From the NCBI GenBank assembly GCA_013368325.1, contig JAACJK010000002.1, positions 682,001-746,000 on the forward strand: a DNA stretch of 64,000 bases, in the 5' to 3' direction. This document shows, in pieces, positions 12,017 to 24,155 of the stretch. Every line of letters begins with the position of its first letter. Position 1 is the stretch's first letter. Below the pieces are notes generated by a model, which saw nothing but the letters and a program-made list of their open reading frames with translations, did no database searches and had not been told where the DNA came from. Source of the DNA: Ephemerocybe angulata (lineage: Eukaryota; Basidiomycota; Agaricomycetes; Agaricales; Psathyrellaceae). Position numbers and translations under genes: made by a program.

Positions 12017-14499
12017 CACCAGGTATGCCCCACCATCGTCGTTGGTCGGCGTGTCGCTCATCACCGAATTCTTAGGGGCCTCATCTGCGTCGGAATGCCA
12101 CACACACGGTAAGCGAGGCGCCTAATTATTTTCCTGAGTGTGCGTTGACATTCCTCTATTTGGCTTGCAGATCCGTGATGGGCATGGGCGCTAATAATTG
12201 ATTATCACGTACGTCACTTTCGTTTGCTCACTTCGGCCTCTCGCTGACTTGGCTTTCGTACCGTGTTACTTTCTGGGAGTTTGAGTTTGCATTGAGTTTA
12301 CGTAGAGATTGAGATGCTGAGGCGCGTCCCGGTAGGCTGTGAGTTCTGGTTGGTTGGAATTGAGCCGGCGCCACCAAATTAAGTAAGAGTGTACGGCGCC
12401 CAGAGTGGAAAAGGCCCGCGAGCGTTGACCTGGCAGAGTGATTTGAATTAGAGTACGACATACCGTCACATACGTACCGAGTCCAAAATTACCGCCAGCC
12501 CCGGTGGGCAGTGATAAACTGGCTTTCGGAAGCGAGTTCCGGAGGGCGGCCATTGACCGCGCGTGGCGGGTCCGTTGGATTTCCAGGGTCGGGTGGACAT
12601 ACACTCTGAGTTAGACAAATATTACATATAGCAAAATCCACGTTGTCATTTTTGAATTGGTCGGGGTACGTCCGTACCGCCGAGTGTGATTATCGCGACT
12701 GTGCCCATATGCGCGCTCCCCACACTCTATATTTGCCTCTGGAGTCGTCGAGCTTGTGTTACGCTGGGTATGGGGGGTTGGACTTGTATAAATAACTCCC
12801 AGAATTACCATACTCTGTCTAAAGATATTGTAAAGGTAGATATTACAGTGCTCAGATACGAGAAATCGATTCGACATCCCCATGGACCTGCACGCGTTTC
12901 GCGGATGAGTTGTAGTCCTCTTGCAAGGAATCCAGATAGCCTATTTTAAGTTCTCAGAGTAAGTCAAAGCTATTTCAGGTACTGAATGATATAGACGGAT
13001 TTAATTGATCATCGAAAATGACAGTCAGATATGAGCGCGTAACTTGGCCGTTTCTTCATCCGACTGGGTTTAACTTATCTCGAATCGCTTGTGTCCAACT
13101 TGATTCTGTCAATGTGTGCAGGTCTGATGCTACGGGCTGTATGGAGGATAGGCCATCTCGATTGATTACTCCCGGTAAGCTTCTGTGGGGTTGTGTCATG
13201 GTCCAGAGCGGGGAAAACGGCCAGATGCCAAATACTTTCATACCGAAGACACGTTTTGGACAATGCTGCGTATGAGATCGCCGAGACATCTTGGGACTTT
13301 TGAAGGTTAATTAGAGGTATATTGGGATGCCTGGTGAGGCACAATAATGCCTTAATTAGACTCCAAGTATGATAGCCCGGGAACAAAGTTGCGTCATTGA
13401 GGAATCGCGGTCATCCAAATTAAGCGCCCAAGAGCGGAAACACAGTTTCAAGCCTCACGGTGTCCACTTGTGTGCTATGAAAGCGCACATATCACTTGAT
13501 ACCGCTGGTAAAGTCTCTGTTGGTTATCGTACGCCCTCAGGTCAGCCCATAACTAACCCAAAAGTTCAACTTGAGTTCAACTTGATATCACCGCCGTTAC
13601 TACACCCACCCCGCTCCCCTCGCACGAATCGCATTCTCGTTACCATTCAAATGCCATTTTGCAGTCCTCACACACTAGAGATAGCCGACGGTAACGTACC
13701 TTGACAGCTGCCATGTCCGTAAGAGAAGATTTCGAGTTGAACTTGCATTTTTCTGAATGGAATGAGCGCCGGAGGAGAACAGCGCGTTGCGCATGTGGTA
13801 CGTACAGTGGGATTATCTGTGAGATTAAATATATCGTAAATATGTCTTGGCATGTGAGAAAGGACGTTACTGTGACCCAGAGTGCCCGAAGGTCAGTGGT
13901 CATGCACTCGAGGGAGCTTGCTGTGAGTATAAGCGCCGTATGTCCATTCACACCTTATGCACGTCCAATGCACAAATGAACACTCTGAGTATATAGAACG
14001 CTTAGTGGTAAGCCATAACTATCACTATTTACCACACTAATCCTCCCCAAGTCACCCAGACATCCAGATCGACGATCTCCTCAGCCGTATGGAGCCATCT
14101 CCTCCTCGTTCCGTACGCCCGAAATAACTCGATTTACACACTCTCCCGCACCTTGGCCTGTCCTTGGCAGCCTTACGTCTGATGCACGTGACAGCCGCAG
14201 ACAGCCCAAATGGCTGATTGAGTGCGTTTCGAGGGAAGAAGTGGGAGAGAGCGAATCGGAGGAGGGCGGTGGAGACGTAAAGGCGTCTGGACTCGAAATC
14301 GCGTTGGAGACGCGAGCAGCTAGTGTTCGGATATCCGGAAGAGGTGTGATATGGGTAAACTAGGCCTCGGAGCTTGGGCGTTTTTGGGAGTGAGGTGGGG
14401 GGTATTAAAGGTGGAGGGTTCGGTCGGCTTACCATCACTTCCCCATCCCCCTTCCTTTTCCTCACTTCCCTTCACTTCTTTTTCACTCTCTATTATTTC

Positions 14500-15850
14500 A
14501 CGCTTTTATCTCTTTTTTCGTCGCCGCCCAAACAGTGCTCGTCGCTGTCTTTCTTTTGTCGTCGTCGTCGACCCCGATTTTGAGGTCAGTGCGCCGTTTG
14601 CCCCTATCACCTACCTTGTTGATGTCGCTGACCCCTGTCAATAAGGTCGCACGCTTCTTGCTTCCCTTCCACCACCACCACCACCACGTCGTGCCCAGCC
14701 CACGTCGTCGTCGTCGTTGTCCATGCCCGACGCCGCCTCCCTCTGAGTGAGTATTCATTGTGCTCAACTTTATTCTTTTGAATCTTTACTGACCTCGCAT
14801 GTTAGAGCCCTCCCTCTCACGTCGTGAGCAGCCCTCGTCATCGTCGTTGTGGCAGCCCTTGTCGTTGTCGGCGTCGGCGTCGACCATGCTGGCTGACACC
14901 TCTGAGTGAGTATACATTTATTTTATTCGTTCTTATTCCCTTTATTGACCTCGCACATTAGAGCCCGCCCACCTCGTCGCAAGTGCGTCAGTCCTGCGGA
15001 TGTCTACGAAGGTCAGCCTAGATCTCACCATTACCCTTCCGAAATACTAATACTGAGTACCCCACACGCCAGGTATCACGGCCTCGTGGAGTCGGTGATA
15101 TATTCAGCTGTGAGGCTCGTCAGCGTCAGAAAGGAGGGGCTCGATTAGAGGTGAGCATTCGAGCTTACCATTGATACATCCACAGAATACTGACCTCTTG
15201 TTATTGTATTCATAGCTCGCTGTCCCACTGAAGTCGCCATAGTCGTGTTGGGGTGTGCCGTGGGTTCGCATTCTCAGCGAAAGAAAAGGTGAGCCGCTAC
15301 AAATATAGAATGTGACCTGTGGTGTACTAAAGATTCGTCTAACAGGCTCTTTATAACGGCCACACCAGGCGACCATGCTACGCAACGGGGGGCTCCTACT
15401 TGGTTGGCTGCTGTGCTTCGTCGTCAGTCGAGCCGGCGAAGCCCACCACGGCCCATAAGGTATGTCTGTCACCACGGTTCACAGGGTCGGTGATACTGAC
15501 ATCTTGTCTAGCTCAGAGTCTCGTTTTCGTCATAAAGGCCTAGGTGAGGTTCCATGGTATCAATTTTGTATAAAAAGGCACTGACCCGACTCGTTATTCA
15601 AGATTCTTTGATTCTCGGAGATACGAGGCTACGTGGGACGCACCTACTTGCTTAGTCGCTGTGTTTCGTCGTCAGTCGAGTTGGTGAAGTCGTCCACGGC
15701 ACATAAGGTATGTCTGTCGCAGCGGCTCATCGAGTCGGTGGTATTGATATCTCGTCTAGCTCAGAGGACTCGCCGCCGTCGCTGAAGGCAACTTTGATCA
15801 TGGAGACTACGAGGATACACGATCAGACTATGCAAGGTGAGTATATGGTC
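14500..15850 (+). other. Intron-dense transcription unit of unknown product (copy 2)
   Basis: Identical to 4500-5850 at an offset of 10,000, with the same introns and the same two internally duplicated exon-intron modules. Because the copies are identical, RNA reads cannot be assigned to one or the other. Confidence 0.4.
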
Positions 15851-16559
15851 GACGTATATCCCGTTTCAACGTGACCGTATACTGACGTTGTGCGGCATGT
15901 CCACGTTGTGGCTTTGCCTGTAAACTCACCGATCCCCGGAGGGTGTCACCCTTTGTCGGCGAATTGAAGTTCTGGAGTGAGGTGAGCAATTACGGCCTTG
16001 AAAGCCATTAGAAGTACTTACATAGCTTCGAACAGGATGGATCGAAGCTGGGTCGCGAGGTCGGCGACTGATACCGGCGCTGAGCTGTCCGGCACTTTCA
16101 CCGCTATGCATTGTTCATGCTGCGGTCGGCATCAGAGTAGGCTCGCGCATTCTAGCATCTTGTAGCATGCGTCGCCCTTCGGGGCACTGACCTTTTCACA
16201 GCTGATTCCGTTTCGGATAGTGATTTGTGCTATATACTGTATGTAACTGACATCGTCTCCCTGTTTTGGACTTGCTACGTCGTAGTCTCAAGCGGTGCAT
16301 CAGTGAAGCGTCATTGGAATACAAGTAGTCGTAGTGCATCAGCTAGTCGAGGTTTTGGTCTGAGGAGACGTTCGGTTCTCTGGCGCGAAATTGCCTTGAG
16401 GGAAGTCTCACCGGCGCTGGACGGCGCTGCAAGGCGTATAGATGGAGTTTAGAAGAGGGTAGTTTGATGATTAGGCTGGGTGGTTCGATAATCTATGTAG
16501 CTCGGAGGTTTGCATGTAGGGTTTTCTCGTGAATTGTCGGTAAAAGTGAAGTACATTCT

Positions 16560-17245
16560 ACAATAACAGTCGTCCTACCGCGGCCTCGTTGAATTGTACA
16601 AACCCCAGTTAAACTCCGTCGTCTTCCTATACGTTTGAAGATCGGCCGAATGTTCAAAAGTGCTTGACGGTGGCCTCACCAGTCACCTCGTGCGTGTGTT
16701 TGCCCTGTGCCCATGATTGATACTGAGAGTCACCTGAGTACACTGTATTCCTATTCAATTGAAGAAGGTTGAGCTTGATTTGCCGCGGCGGATTGAGAAG
16801 ACGGTCGTGTGCCATGATATGTGCTTCGGTGATGGTTCAGCTTATCTTTCATTTTGAAGATAGGGTGATCATGTATGAGGGCCGGATTCTGCAGTTGTTT
16901 TCATGCGCGAATCGTCCACGAGCTCGTGGATCTATTTAAATCACACTGAGAGGCTTGAAGCCGAGCATCGAGTATACATACTGCGGCTCAAATACGAAGC
17001 GAAAGGAAGTGCGATTCACGAAGGCGAATGAGCGCGTCGAGCGACGACGCTGATGATGTCACCCCGCCCAACCGCGTCCGGCGGCTTGCCCTGCACCCCT
17101 CCCTCGCGACGGTCACCACGTTCGTTCATCTCCACTCGAGCCTCCCGCGAGCCACCCTGTGATATGCCTGCCAATATGTGACGGTGGAAGGCGGTGGGGC
17201 GTTTGCTTAATTGAATGGTGGCTTGAGCTCAGCACGCGAGCTGCC
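16560..17245 (+). repeat. Dispersed ~0.7-kb repeat upstream of F-box gene (copy 2)
   Basis: Second-copy counterpart of 6560-7245, identical by virtue of the 10-kb duplication. It lies upstream of the intact Cdc4-like gene. Confidence 0.85.
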
Positions 17246-17708
17246 TAATTCGGGGGCTGTGTGATGATCAGATGCATCAACATCATGTAATTATTTCGAT
17301 CTGGGTCCTTGCGACGGTCGTCCATCTTGTTCACGCTCGTACGACGACGACGACGGCGGCTGCGCTCGTTCTCATACGCAAATCTAGGGCGCTATACATT
17401 CAGGAGTATAAGAGGACTTGGATTTGGTGGAATCGGGAGGTACGTGTCTCCGAGGCTAGGCTCCGAGGATAGTCATCAAGACGGGTTCGCACAATCATCC
17501 ATCCATCCATCCATACACCTCGGAGCACGCCAAAGTTCTAATTCGGCTTTCTGCCTTCATTTACAGCGCGAAAGAAACCCTCCACCCTAGCAGGACCCTC
17601 TTTCACACCCTTCACCCACTCCACCGCCCGCGCGCACACGACCACGACCACACCCCAATCACACTGGGTGACTCCGCAAGCAGCAATCGGATTTCTGCTT
17701 ACTATACG

Positions 17709-20700
17709 ATGCGCCGCCCCTCGACAGCCCAGCGGCACGTCCACGCACATGCCTCGTCATCCCTATATACACCAAGCCCAAACCCTTCCTCGTCCAGCTT
17801 ACCACCCTACCCCCACCCCATATCATCAAGTACCAGCACTAGCAGCACCTCTTCCACCTCCACCACCACCAACAACAACAGTAGTAACTCGATGCCCGCC
17901 CCGCCCATAAACACGATCTACATCCCCACCATCCCCCCACCGACCCCCGCGCCCTCTCCAGGCCCGCCCTCCCCGCCGTTCTTCCTTGATTCTGCCCCGG
18001 CGTCCCCGCCGCACACGCCGTCGTCGACGGCGTCTAGCTTGCCGAGTCCCTCGTCGCCTGGTAGCGGTGTGGGGGCTGGTGTGAGCGGGCTTGGGTTCGA
18101 TTTGAGCGGGGTGGATTTGGCGAGTTTGCCGCCGGAGGTTCTTTCGCTGCTCGCCTCTGCGCCGCACAACCCCTCCAACCCCGCCGGCTCCAACCCCAAC
18201 GCAAACGCCAACGGTACTCTCTACAACGGAAGCAGCACAACGACATTGCCGAGTTCAAGTACACCCCCGATCCGCCGCACCCTCCTCACAGCCCTCCTCT
18301 CCACCTGCACCCCCGCCGAGCTCCTCTTCATCTCCACCCTCATCGCCCCGCGCCTCAAGCGAGACTTTCTCTCCACCCTCCCCGCCGAGCTCTCTCTGCA
18401 CATCCTCAGCTTCATTGATGATCCGAAGACGCTTGGGAGGGCGGGGAGGGTGTGTAGGAGGTGGGGCGTGCTTTGTCAGGAGGAGGGGGTGTGGAGGGGG
18501 ATGTGTGGGAGGTGGGGGTATGGGGTGCCGAGAGCGGTAGGGAGGGGGAGGGGTGAGGGGAAGGAGGAGGGTGGGAGGGATGGAGAGGGGAAAGGAGGAG
18601 AGGAGGGGGAGGGAGGGGGGTGTGGGTATGGGGAGAGGAGGAGGGAGGAGCCGTTGGAGGAGATGGAGGCGTATGCGAACTTTCCGATGGATCCTGCGCT
18701 CGAGTGGTTGATCACGAAGCGGAGGGAGGAGTTGGCGCCGGAGGGGAAGGGGAAAGGGAAGGGTAGGGATCTAAGAGAACGAGAACCGGGGTATGCGGAC
18801 GAGGAGACGAGAGGCTCATCGTATAAGGAGCATTTTAGGCGGTGTTATGTTACAAGTGCGTACCCTCGTTCATTTCATTCGTTCATCGATTCTGGTTCGG
18901 TTTGGGATGTGTAACTAAACATCGACTCTGATCCTGCGTGTAGTGACGAACTGGCGCCAAGGAGGCACACTCCTCCGCTCACACCGCATCCCCCCATCCA
19001 TCTCCTCCCCCTCGCACCTCCCCGCCCCCGTCCCCTCCCTCTCCTCCCAACACCCTTCCCACCCTCAACCCCTCAACACCCCTCTTCACCCCCCTCCTCT
19101 AAATCACCCGCAACCCCAACCGCAACTACAACGCGCCGCCCCCGAAGGCCCCGTAACAGTCACCTCCCTCGCGCTCAACGCCGACTGGGTCGTCCTCGGG
19201 CTCGCGAGCAGCCAAGTACAGGTCTACAGTGCGAGGACGGGGGTGTTGGCGAAGACGCTTGTGGGGCATGAGTTGGGGGTGTGGAGTGTGGGTGTTGTTG
19301 GGAAGGGGGGGTGGATGGATGCGAGGGGGGAGGGGGGTGTGGAGAGTAAAGATACGGAGGAGAGAGGGGGGAAGGAAGGGGAAAGCGAAAGTGGGAGTAG
19401 GGAGGGGAGTGGAGAGAGGGAAGATGGTGGGAAGGAGGGGAGTAGGGAGGAGAGGAGGCGACGAAGACGTTCGTCGGAGGCTGCTGAAGCCTCCACGAAC
19501 TCGAGGCGCGCCCCCGAACGGAGGACGAGTGAGGGCTCGGCTAGGACTGGTGAGCGAAGGGAACGCCGGGATGGGGAGAGGAGGGAACGGAGGAGCGCGG
19601 GGAGGAATGGGACGGGTACGGGTATGGGTGGGGGAGGGACGGAGAGGAGGGGGAGTTTGGAGCACCTTGTGCCTGCGAGTTTGAGGGTTGCTATTGGGCT
19701 TGATCGAGTCGGGTGCGAGTCGGGGTCTTCCTCGGACTCGACAGAGGGAAGTGGAAGTGGTGGTGGAGGAAAAGAGGCGAGTGGTAGTGGGAGTGGTGGA
19801 GGGAAAGAGGGAGGGAGAGGGAAGGAAGCGAGGCGGAAGTATAGCGACATGACGAACTCGAGCGCGGGGTGGGGTCAGCCGGGGAGTATTGTTGTGAGTG
19901 GGGGGTGTGATAAGGTTGTTATGGTTTGGGATGTGCAGACTGGGTGCGTCGTCTTTCTTTCTTCCTCTCTCTCGGGATTTGTGTGTGATGGAGGGATTGT
20001 GTGCTTATTGTTGCTTTCTTTTCTTCCACCTCGGTACCTCATTTCCTTCGCCTTCGCGTTCCTCGTCTCGCCCCCGCCTTCCTTGCGCTCCCCGCCTATC
20101 TTCACTCCGCACCTCCCTCTTCTCGCCCCACTCCGTAACTGCCTTCTCGCCTGCACACTCGCCACCGCTCGCTCGCTCGCCCGCCCGCAGCCACTGCATC
20201 TACCGCCTCTCGGGCCACACCTCCACCATCCGCTGCCTGCGCACAGTCCCGCACCGCCCGCTCGCCGTCTCGGGCTCGCGCGACACAACGCTGCGCGTGT
20301 GGAACCTCCTCCGCGGGCGGTGCGAGCGCGTGTTGCGGGGGCATACGGGGAGTGTGAGGTGTGTGAGCGATGTTGTGGGGGGGAGGGTTGTTAGTGGGAG
20401 TTATGATGCTACTTGTCGGGTGCGTTTTTCTTTTTCTTTTTTTCTTCCTTTTTCCTCCTTTTGAGGGAGAGAGAGAGAGAGAGAGGGGGATTGGGATATT
20501 GATTGGGAAGGACGTGTGCTGACGCACCCGTAGGTGTGGGATATTGATACGGGGGAGTGTGTGAGGGTGCTGGAGGGGCATTTTCATCAGGTTTATAGTG
20601 TGGCTTTCTTGGGAGGTGTCGTGGCGAGTGGGGGGTTGGATACTACTGTGAGGGTTTGGGATGTTGAGACTGGGTGAGTGCTGCTTGCTCTCTGGAGCCC

Positions 20701-21350
20701 TTTTACTCGATGCTGACTGGTCTTCTTTCCTTCGTCGCATCGTCCATCCTCGTCCTCGTCCGTCCATCCTCGTCCTCGTCCGTCCTCCTCATCGTCCTCG
20801 TCCTTCGTCCTCGTCGTCGATGGATAGGCACTGCATCGCCCTTCTGCAGGGGCATACGGCGCTCGTGTGTCAGCTGCAGCTCTCGCCGAGTTTGCTGATT
20901 ACGGGCGGGTCGGATGGGAGGGTTATCACGTTTTCGCTCAAGACGTTGAGTGTGAGGCATCGGATTGCAGCGCATGATTGTAGTGTTACGAGTTTGCAGT
21001 TTGTGGGGGGGTTCGGGGAGGGTGAGGACTGGGATGGGGAGGGGGGGAGGATACGCGACGCTGCGGAGGAAAGTGAACGCGACGAGGACGTGGATGACGA
21101 GGATGAGGAGGAGGATGAGGATGGGGAGGAGGGGGGAGAAGGGAGGATGGGGAGGAAGGATAGGTTCATCGTGACGGGGGGCAATGATGGGAGGGTGAGG
21201 TTGTATGAGGTTGGGAGCGGGAGGTATGTGAGGGATGTGGGGGAGGGCGGGGAGACGGTGTGGAGGGTTGTTGTGGGGTGGGGGGTGTGTGTTGTTGTGC
21301 TGCGGAGGGCGGGGAGGACTGTTGTAGAGGTTTGGAGTATGAGGGGGTAG
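17709..21350 (+). CDS. Cdc4/FBXW7-like F-box WD40 protein
   Basis: Exons 17709-18855, 18944-19943, 20191-20419, 20534-20673 and 20828-21350 keep frame throughout and encode 1012 residues. The order is a Pro/Ser-rich N-terminus, a D-domain-like helix (about 188-215), an F-box (about 216-262), a linker, then WD40 repeats from about residue 450 to the end. Motifs include VWDVQTG, SGSRDTTLRVWN, VWDIDTG and VWDVETG. The family is the substrate receptor of SCF ubiquitin ligases: the F-box binds Skp1 and the WD40 propeller reads phosphodegrons on cell-cycle proteins. A long Ser/Arg/Glu/Gly-rich insertion (about residues 505-680) interrupts the first WD repeats, and an acidic insertion lies near the last. 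Coding-strand composition switches in blocks from C-rich to G-rich. The first ~1.06 kb is duplicated at 7709. The intact C-terminus makes this the functional copy. Confidence 0.92.
20466..20490 (+). repeat. GA microsatellite in intron 3
   Basis: A run of GA dinucleotides inside the intron 20420-20533 of the Cdc4-like gene. The next intron (20674-20827) holds a separate pyrimidine-rich tandem repeat of CGTCCATCCTCGTCCTCGTC type at about 20740-20815. Confidence 0.8.
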
Positions 21351-21997
21351 GGGGTATTTATTGGGTATCTATTATGGGGGTTTGGTTTAGTTTTTGGTTG
21401 TTGGGTTATCGAGGTGGGCTATTCGCGATTGTGCTATGCTATGTTACTATGCGAGTATGTTGTAGATTAGGCTTTTGTTATTCCTTCTCAAGTTCATTTT
21501 TTGGACCTCCTGCTTCTCGTGCTTCATGGATTGCTTGCATTGTCGTTTGAATTCATTGCGTTCTTTAAGGCGGAATCTGTCGTCATGTGACGGGCGCTTA
21601 AAAAGGCGCCGGTCTGACGGTGTTTCGAATCTCGATGAGGGTAGTTCGTTGTCGGTGATGTCAATGTCGTTGTACAGGGGGCTGTATGGATGGAAGGTAT
21701 GGATCGTCTTCATGCTGGGATTCCCCGGCTCCGGGATTACAACAACCGCACAGGAGAAACACGCGTCAGAAGATACCGTTATGAAAGTCTACAAGAATGA
21801 AGAGTGGGATTTCGGGGTATGGTGGGTAGTATGGTTACGCATGACTAGGGGAAGTGTTACAGCCAAAACAAGATAATGTACATCAGTGAAAATGTCGGTG
21901 CATTGCAGGTGTCTAGTGTACGCCCAGCGCCTAGGACGCCTGCTACGTTGAGTCGTCAAATAACCTTCCTTCCATGAGTATCGATCCAAATCTACGT
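21351..21997. other. Intergenic, converging 3' ends
   Basis: Lies between the 3' ends of the Cdc4-like gene (plus) and MYND gene 1 (minus). It contains an imperfect palindrome of GGCGC arms at 21593-21610. A minus-strand 88-codon frame at 21447-21713 is Lys/Arg-rich but has no recognisable family and was not accepted as a gene. Confidence 0.55.
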
Positions 21998-24155
21998 TCA
22001 TTCCGGTGCCACCCTTGCGATTGGCCGTGTCAGCTTTGGAAGAAGGCCGAAAAAACGAATGACACTCACCCAAGTCTCGCAACGCTATACATCCCCTCAT
22101 ACCCATCCGCTACTTCGCGCACCATAACAAGAAGTATAACCACAATCCCGTCGCACTCACTCGGGAGCATCATCTGTATGAGCCTCGCGTCGGGGGGCAG
22201 GCGTCCCGCCCTATAATCACCCACGAGCTGCGCCACGCGGGGCCGGAGCCACGGCTGGATGCGCCATTCGTTCAGGAGCCCCTTGTGTAGCCGGGGAGAT
22301 GGGTCTGGGGCGTCATCGTCGAAGTCGCGGAGGGGGACAAGCCCGGATGTGAGTTTGGGGATAATGCCGTGGCTTTCGTCGAAGTGGGGCAGGACTTCGT
22401 ACGGGGCGTAGTCTGGGTAAGTGGTGCTGAAATTGCCGCTGAGGAAGTCTTTTGTGGATGTGTAGAGGGAGCCGAGGCCGCTTGTGTGGATTGCGCGGGT
22501 TTTGTTGGGGTAGGAGTTTGGGAGGAATGAGGCGGTGCCTGTGGGAAGTTGTGTGAGTAGGGTATGCGAGGTAGGGTGTGGTGAGAGGTCAATGGAGGAC
22601 GTACGTCTGTTGAAGAGGGAGGCGGAAGGGCACTCGGCGCTGTGGAGGGCTTTCCAGTCTTCGTTCTGGCATTCTTCGGAGCAGTATACCACCATGGAGC
22701 AACCTGAGCATTGTTTTGAGGTGAGTTTGAGGGTCACGTCGAATCGCATTTGCCAGCGAGCACACTAGGTGGTACAAGTCAGAGGGGGGCATCAAGAGAT
22801 GGGTATAGACGTACTGTTGGATTGTCGCATAAGCTCGGAGGAGTCACCATAAGTATCTCACGTCGGGTCTCGTGTTGCTTCGAAAAGATGTACCAGGCGT
22901 TCCTGAACTTCGCGTGGTCCAATAAGCCGTCGCGTTCAGGGATGCGTTTGCCCGTGCCTTCCAGCGTCGCCACGTGCGGATAGACGGACGGGTAGATGTT
23001 GTATGTGGAGACAATCGTCAGAATGTCGACTGCCTGCTGCACTTCTGCCTCACAGCCGGACTCGGGGATCACCGTAACCGCGGTCAGATACAGCCCCACC
23101 AGCTTCAGATTGGAGAAGATTTCCGCGATGCTGGACACCCTTTTGTGGTTGTGGATGAGGATTAGGTTGAGGAAGGAGAGAAGGGGTGAGAGGAGTTGTT
23201 CGGCGTGACCGAAGGCTTTGGAAGATATGAGGTCGGCAAGCGCGGACGTCGTCTCTTGGACGAAGTTCACTTTTAGGAGGGCGAGCCAGATGCCGAACCC
23301 CGCAGACGAGTGGAGAAGATGTGAAAGGATGTTAAAGATGTCGCTGAGCCTCTTGAGCACAATTGGAAACGTTGCGGAGGCTTTGCAGATATGCCGTATT
23401 CGTCGTACCGTGGCCGTCAGGAACTGTGTCATCACTTTCTTGTCTCGAGGGGTAGTCAGCTGCTGGACGAGCATTTCGAGCCCTGACTCCTCCATCACCA
23501 CGCTAGAGAGGAGGTCGGTGCATATGCACTTCTCTTTCCTGATCTCCGTGACTGGGGCTGCCTCGCCCTCGGCGGTCCAGATCCATATCACGGGGTCAAG
23601 GAATTGGGGCGTGGCGAGGAACAACATGCGGATCCGGTCGTCGGACGCCAGCAAGGACTCGATAACCGCAGAGTGGCTCGTACATGTATCCTCAACCACC
23701 CTGCCGCTGCGATCTCGCAGCCCCCTTGTCGTCGCTGCGAACCCTAGAGGCATGCAGAACGCCATCCATCGACATATACCACCGACACGGTCGAGCACCT
23801 TCCCCACCGCAGCTTCCTTCCATTCAACCCCGGATGCGATGGTGTTGCAGATGTTTGGAAGTAGGGAGAGGCTGGATGTGGCTGCGTCTGTGCGTCTTTT
23901 GTCGAGCGGTGATGCTTGCGCCCAGTCGTCGAGTTGTGGGACGAGCTCCCATTTTAGCTTGTCGAGCACCATCCCGACGCCTTCGAGGGTACAATCGTTG
24001 CTCCTCATCATGTATATGAGCTTTTGCATGTCTTGGTCTGAGCTTCCATCGTCCTCGGGGCTCGTATCCTAGGAGATCGCTCGAACTTGGGTCATGTAAC
24101 GATTAAGCGCCTAAGAACGCACCGCTTTGAACTTGGATTTTCTATTTTTAGGCAT
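21998..24155 (-). CDS. MYND zinc-finger protein, paralogue 1
   Basis: Five exons on the minus strand: 24155-24123, 24068-22815, 22764-22605, 22538-22070 and 22013-21998, giving 643 residues. The first exon is only 11 codons (starting MPKNR) and splices in phase 0 to the 418-codon second exon, an all-helical-looking domain of unknown function. The MYND finger follows at about residues 425-475: Cys-x4-Cys (split by intron 2), QCSGC, YCSEEC, then His-x3-Cys. MYND fingers normally bind peptides, often proline-rich; the partner here is unknown. A C-terminal domain with conserved EVLPHFDES and LRPRVAQL motifs ends in a tiny last exon. Exon phases match the three other paralogues, which is strong support for the model. 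An 11-bp inverted repeat lies 150 bp upstream. Confidence 0.85.

Larger units (their letters stand above)
10002..18785 (+). repeat. 10-kb tandem duplication, copy 2
   Basis: Second copy of the segment at 1-8785, in direct orientation. It continues without interruption into the rest of the Cdc4-like gene. That makes this the copy with the intact right-hand context, and copy 1 the one broken by the junction. In a simple tandem duplication the spacer 8786-10001 is the DNA that originally lay to the left, so the same spacer is predicted upstream of position 1. Confidence 0.97.

Noticed and set aside
19224..19850. 208-codon minus-strand Pro/Ser/Leu-rich frame
   Set aside because: Shadow of the G-rich coding exon of the Cdc4-like gene.
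21447..21713. 88-codon minus-strand basic frame
   Set aside because: No family, no introns, and it sits in the 3' flank shared by two converging genes.
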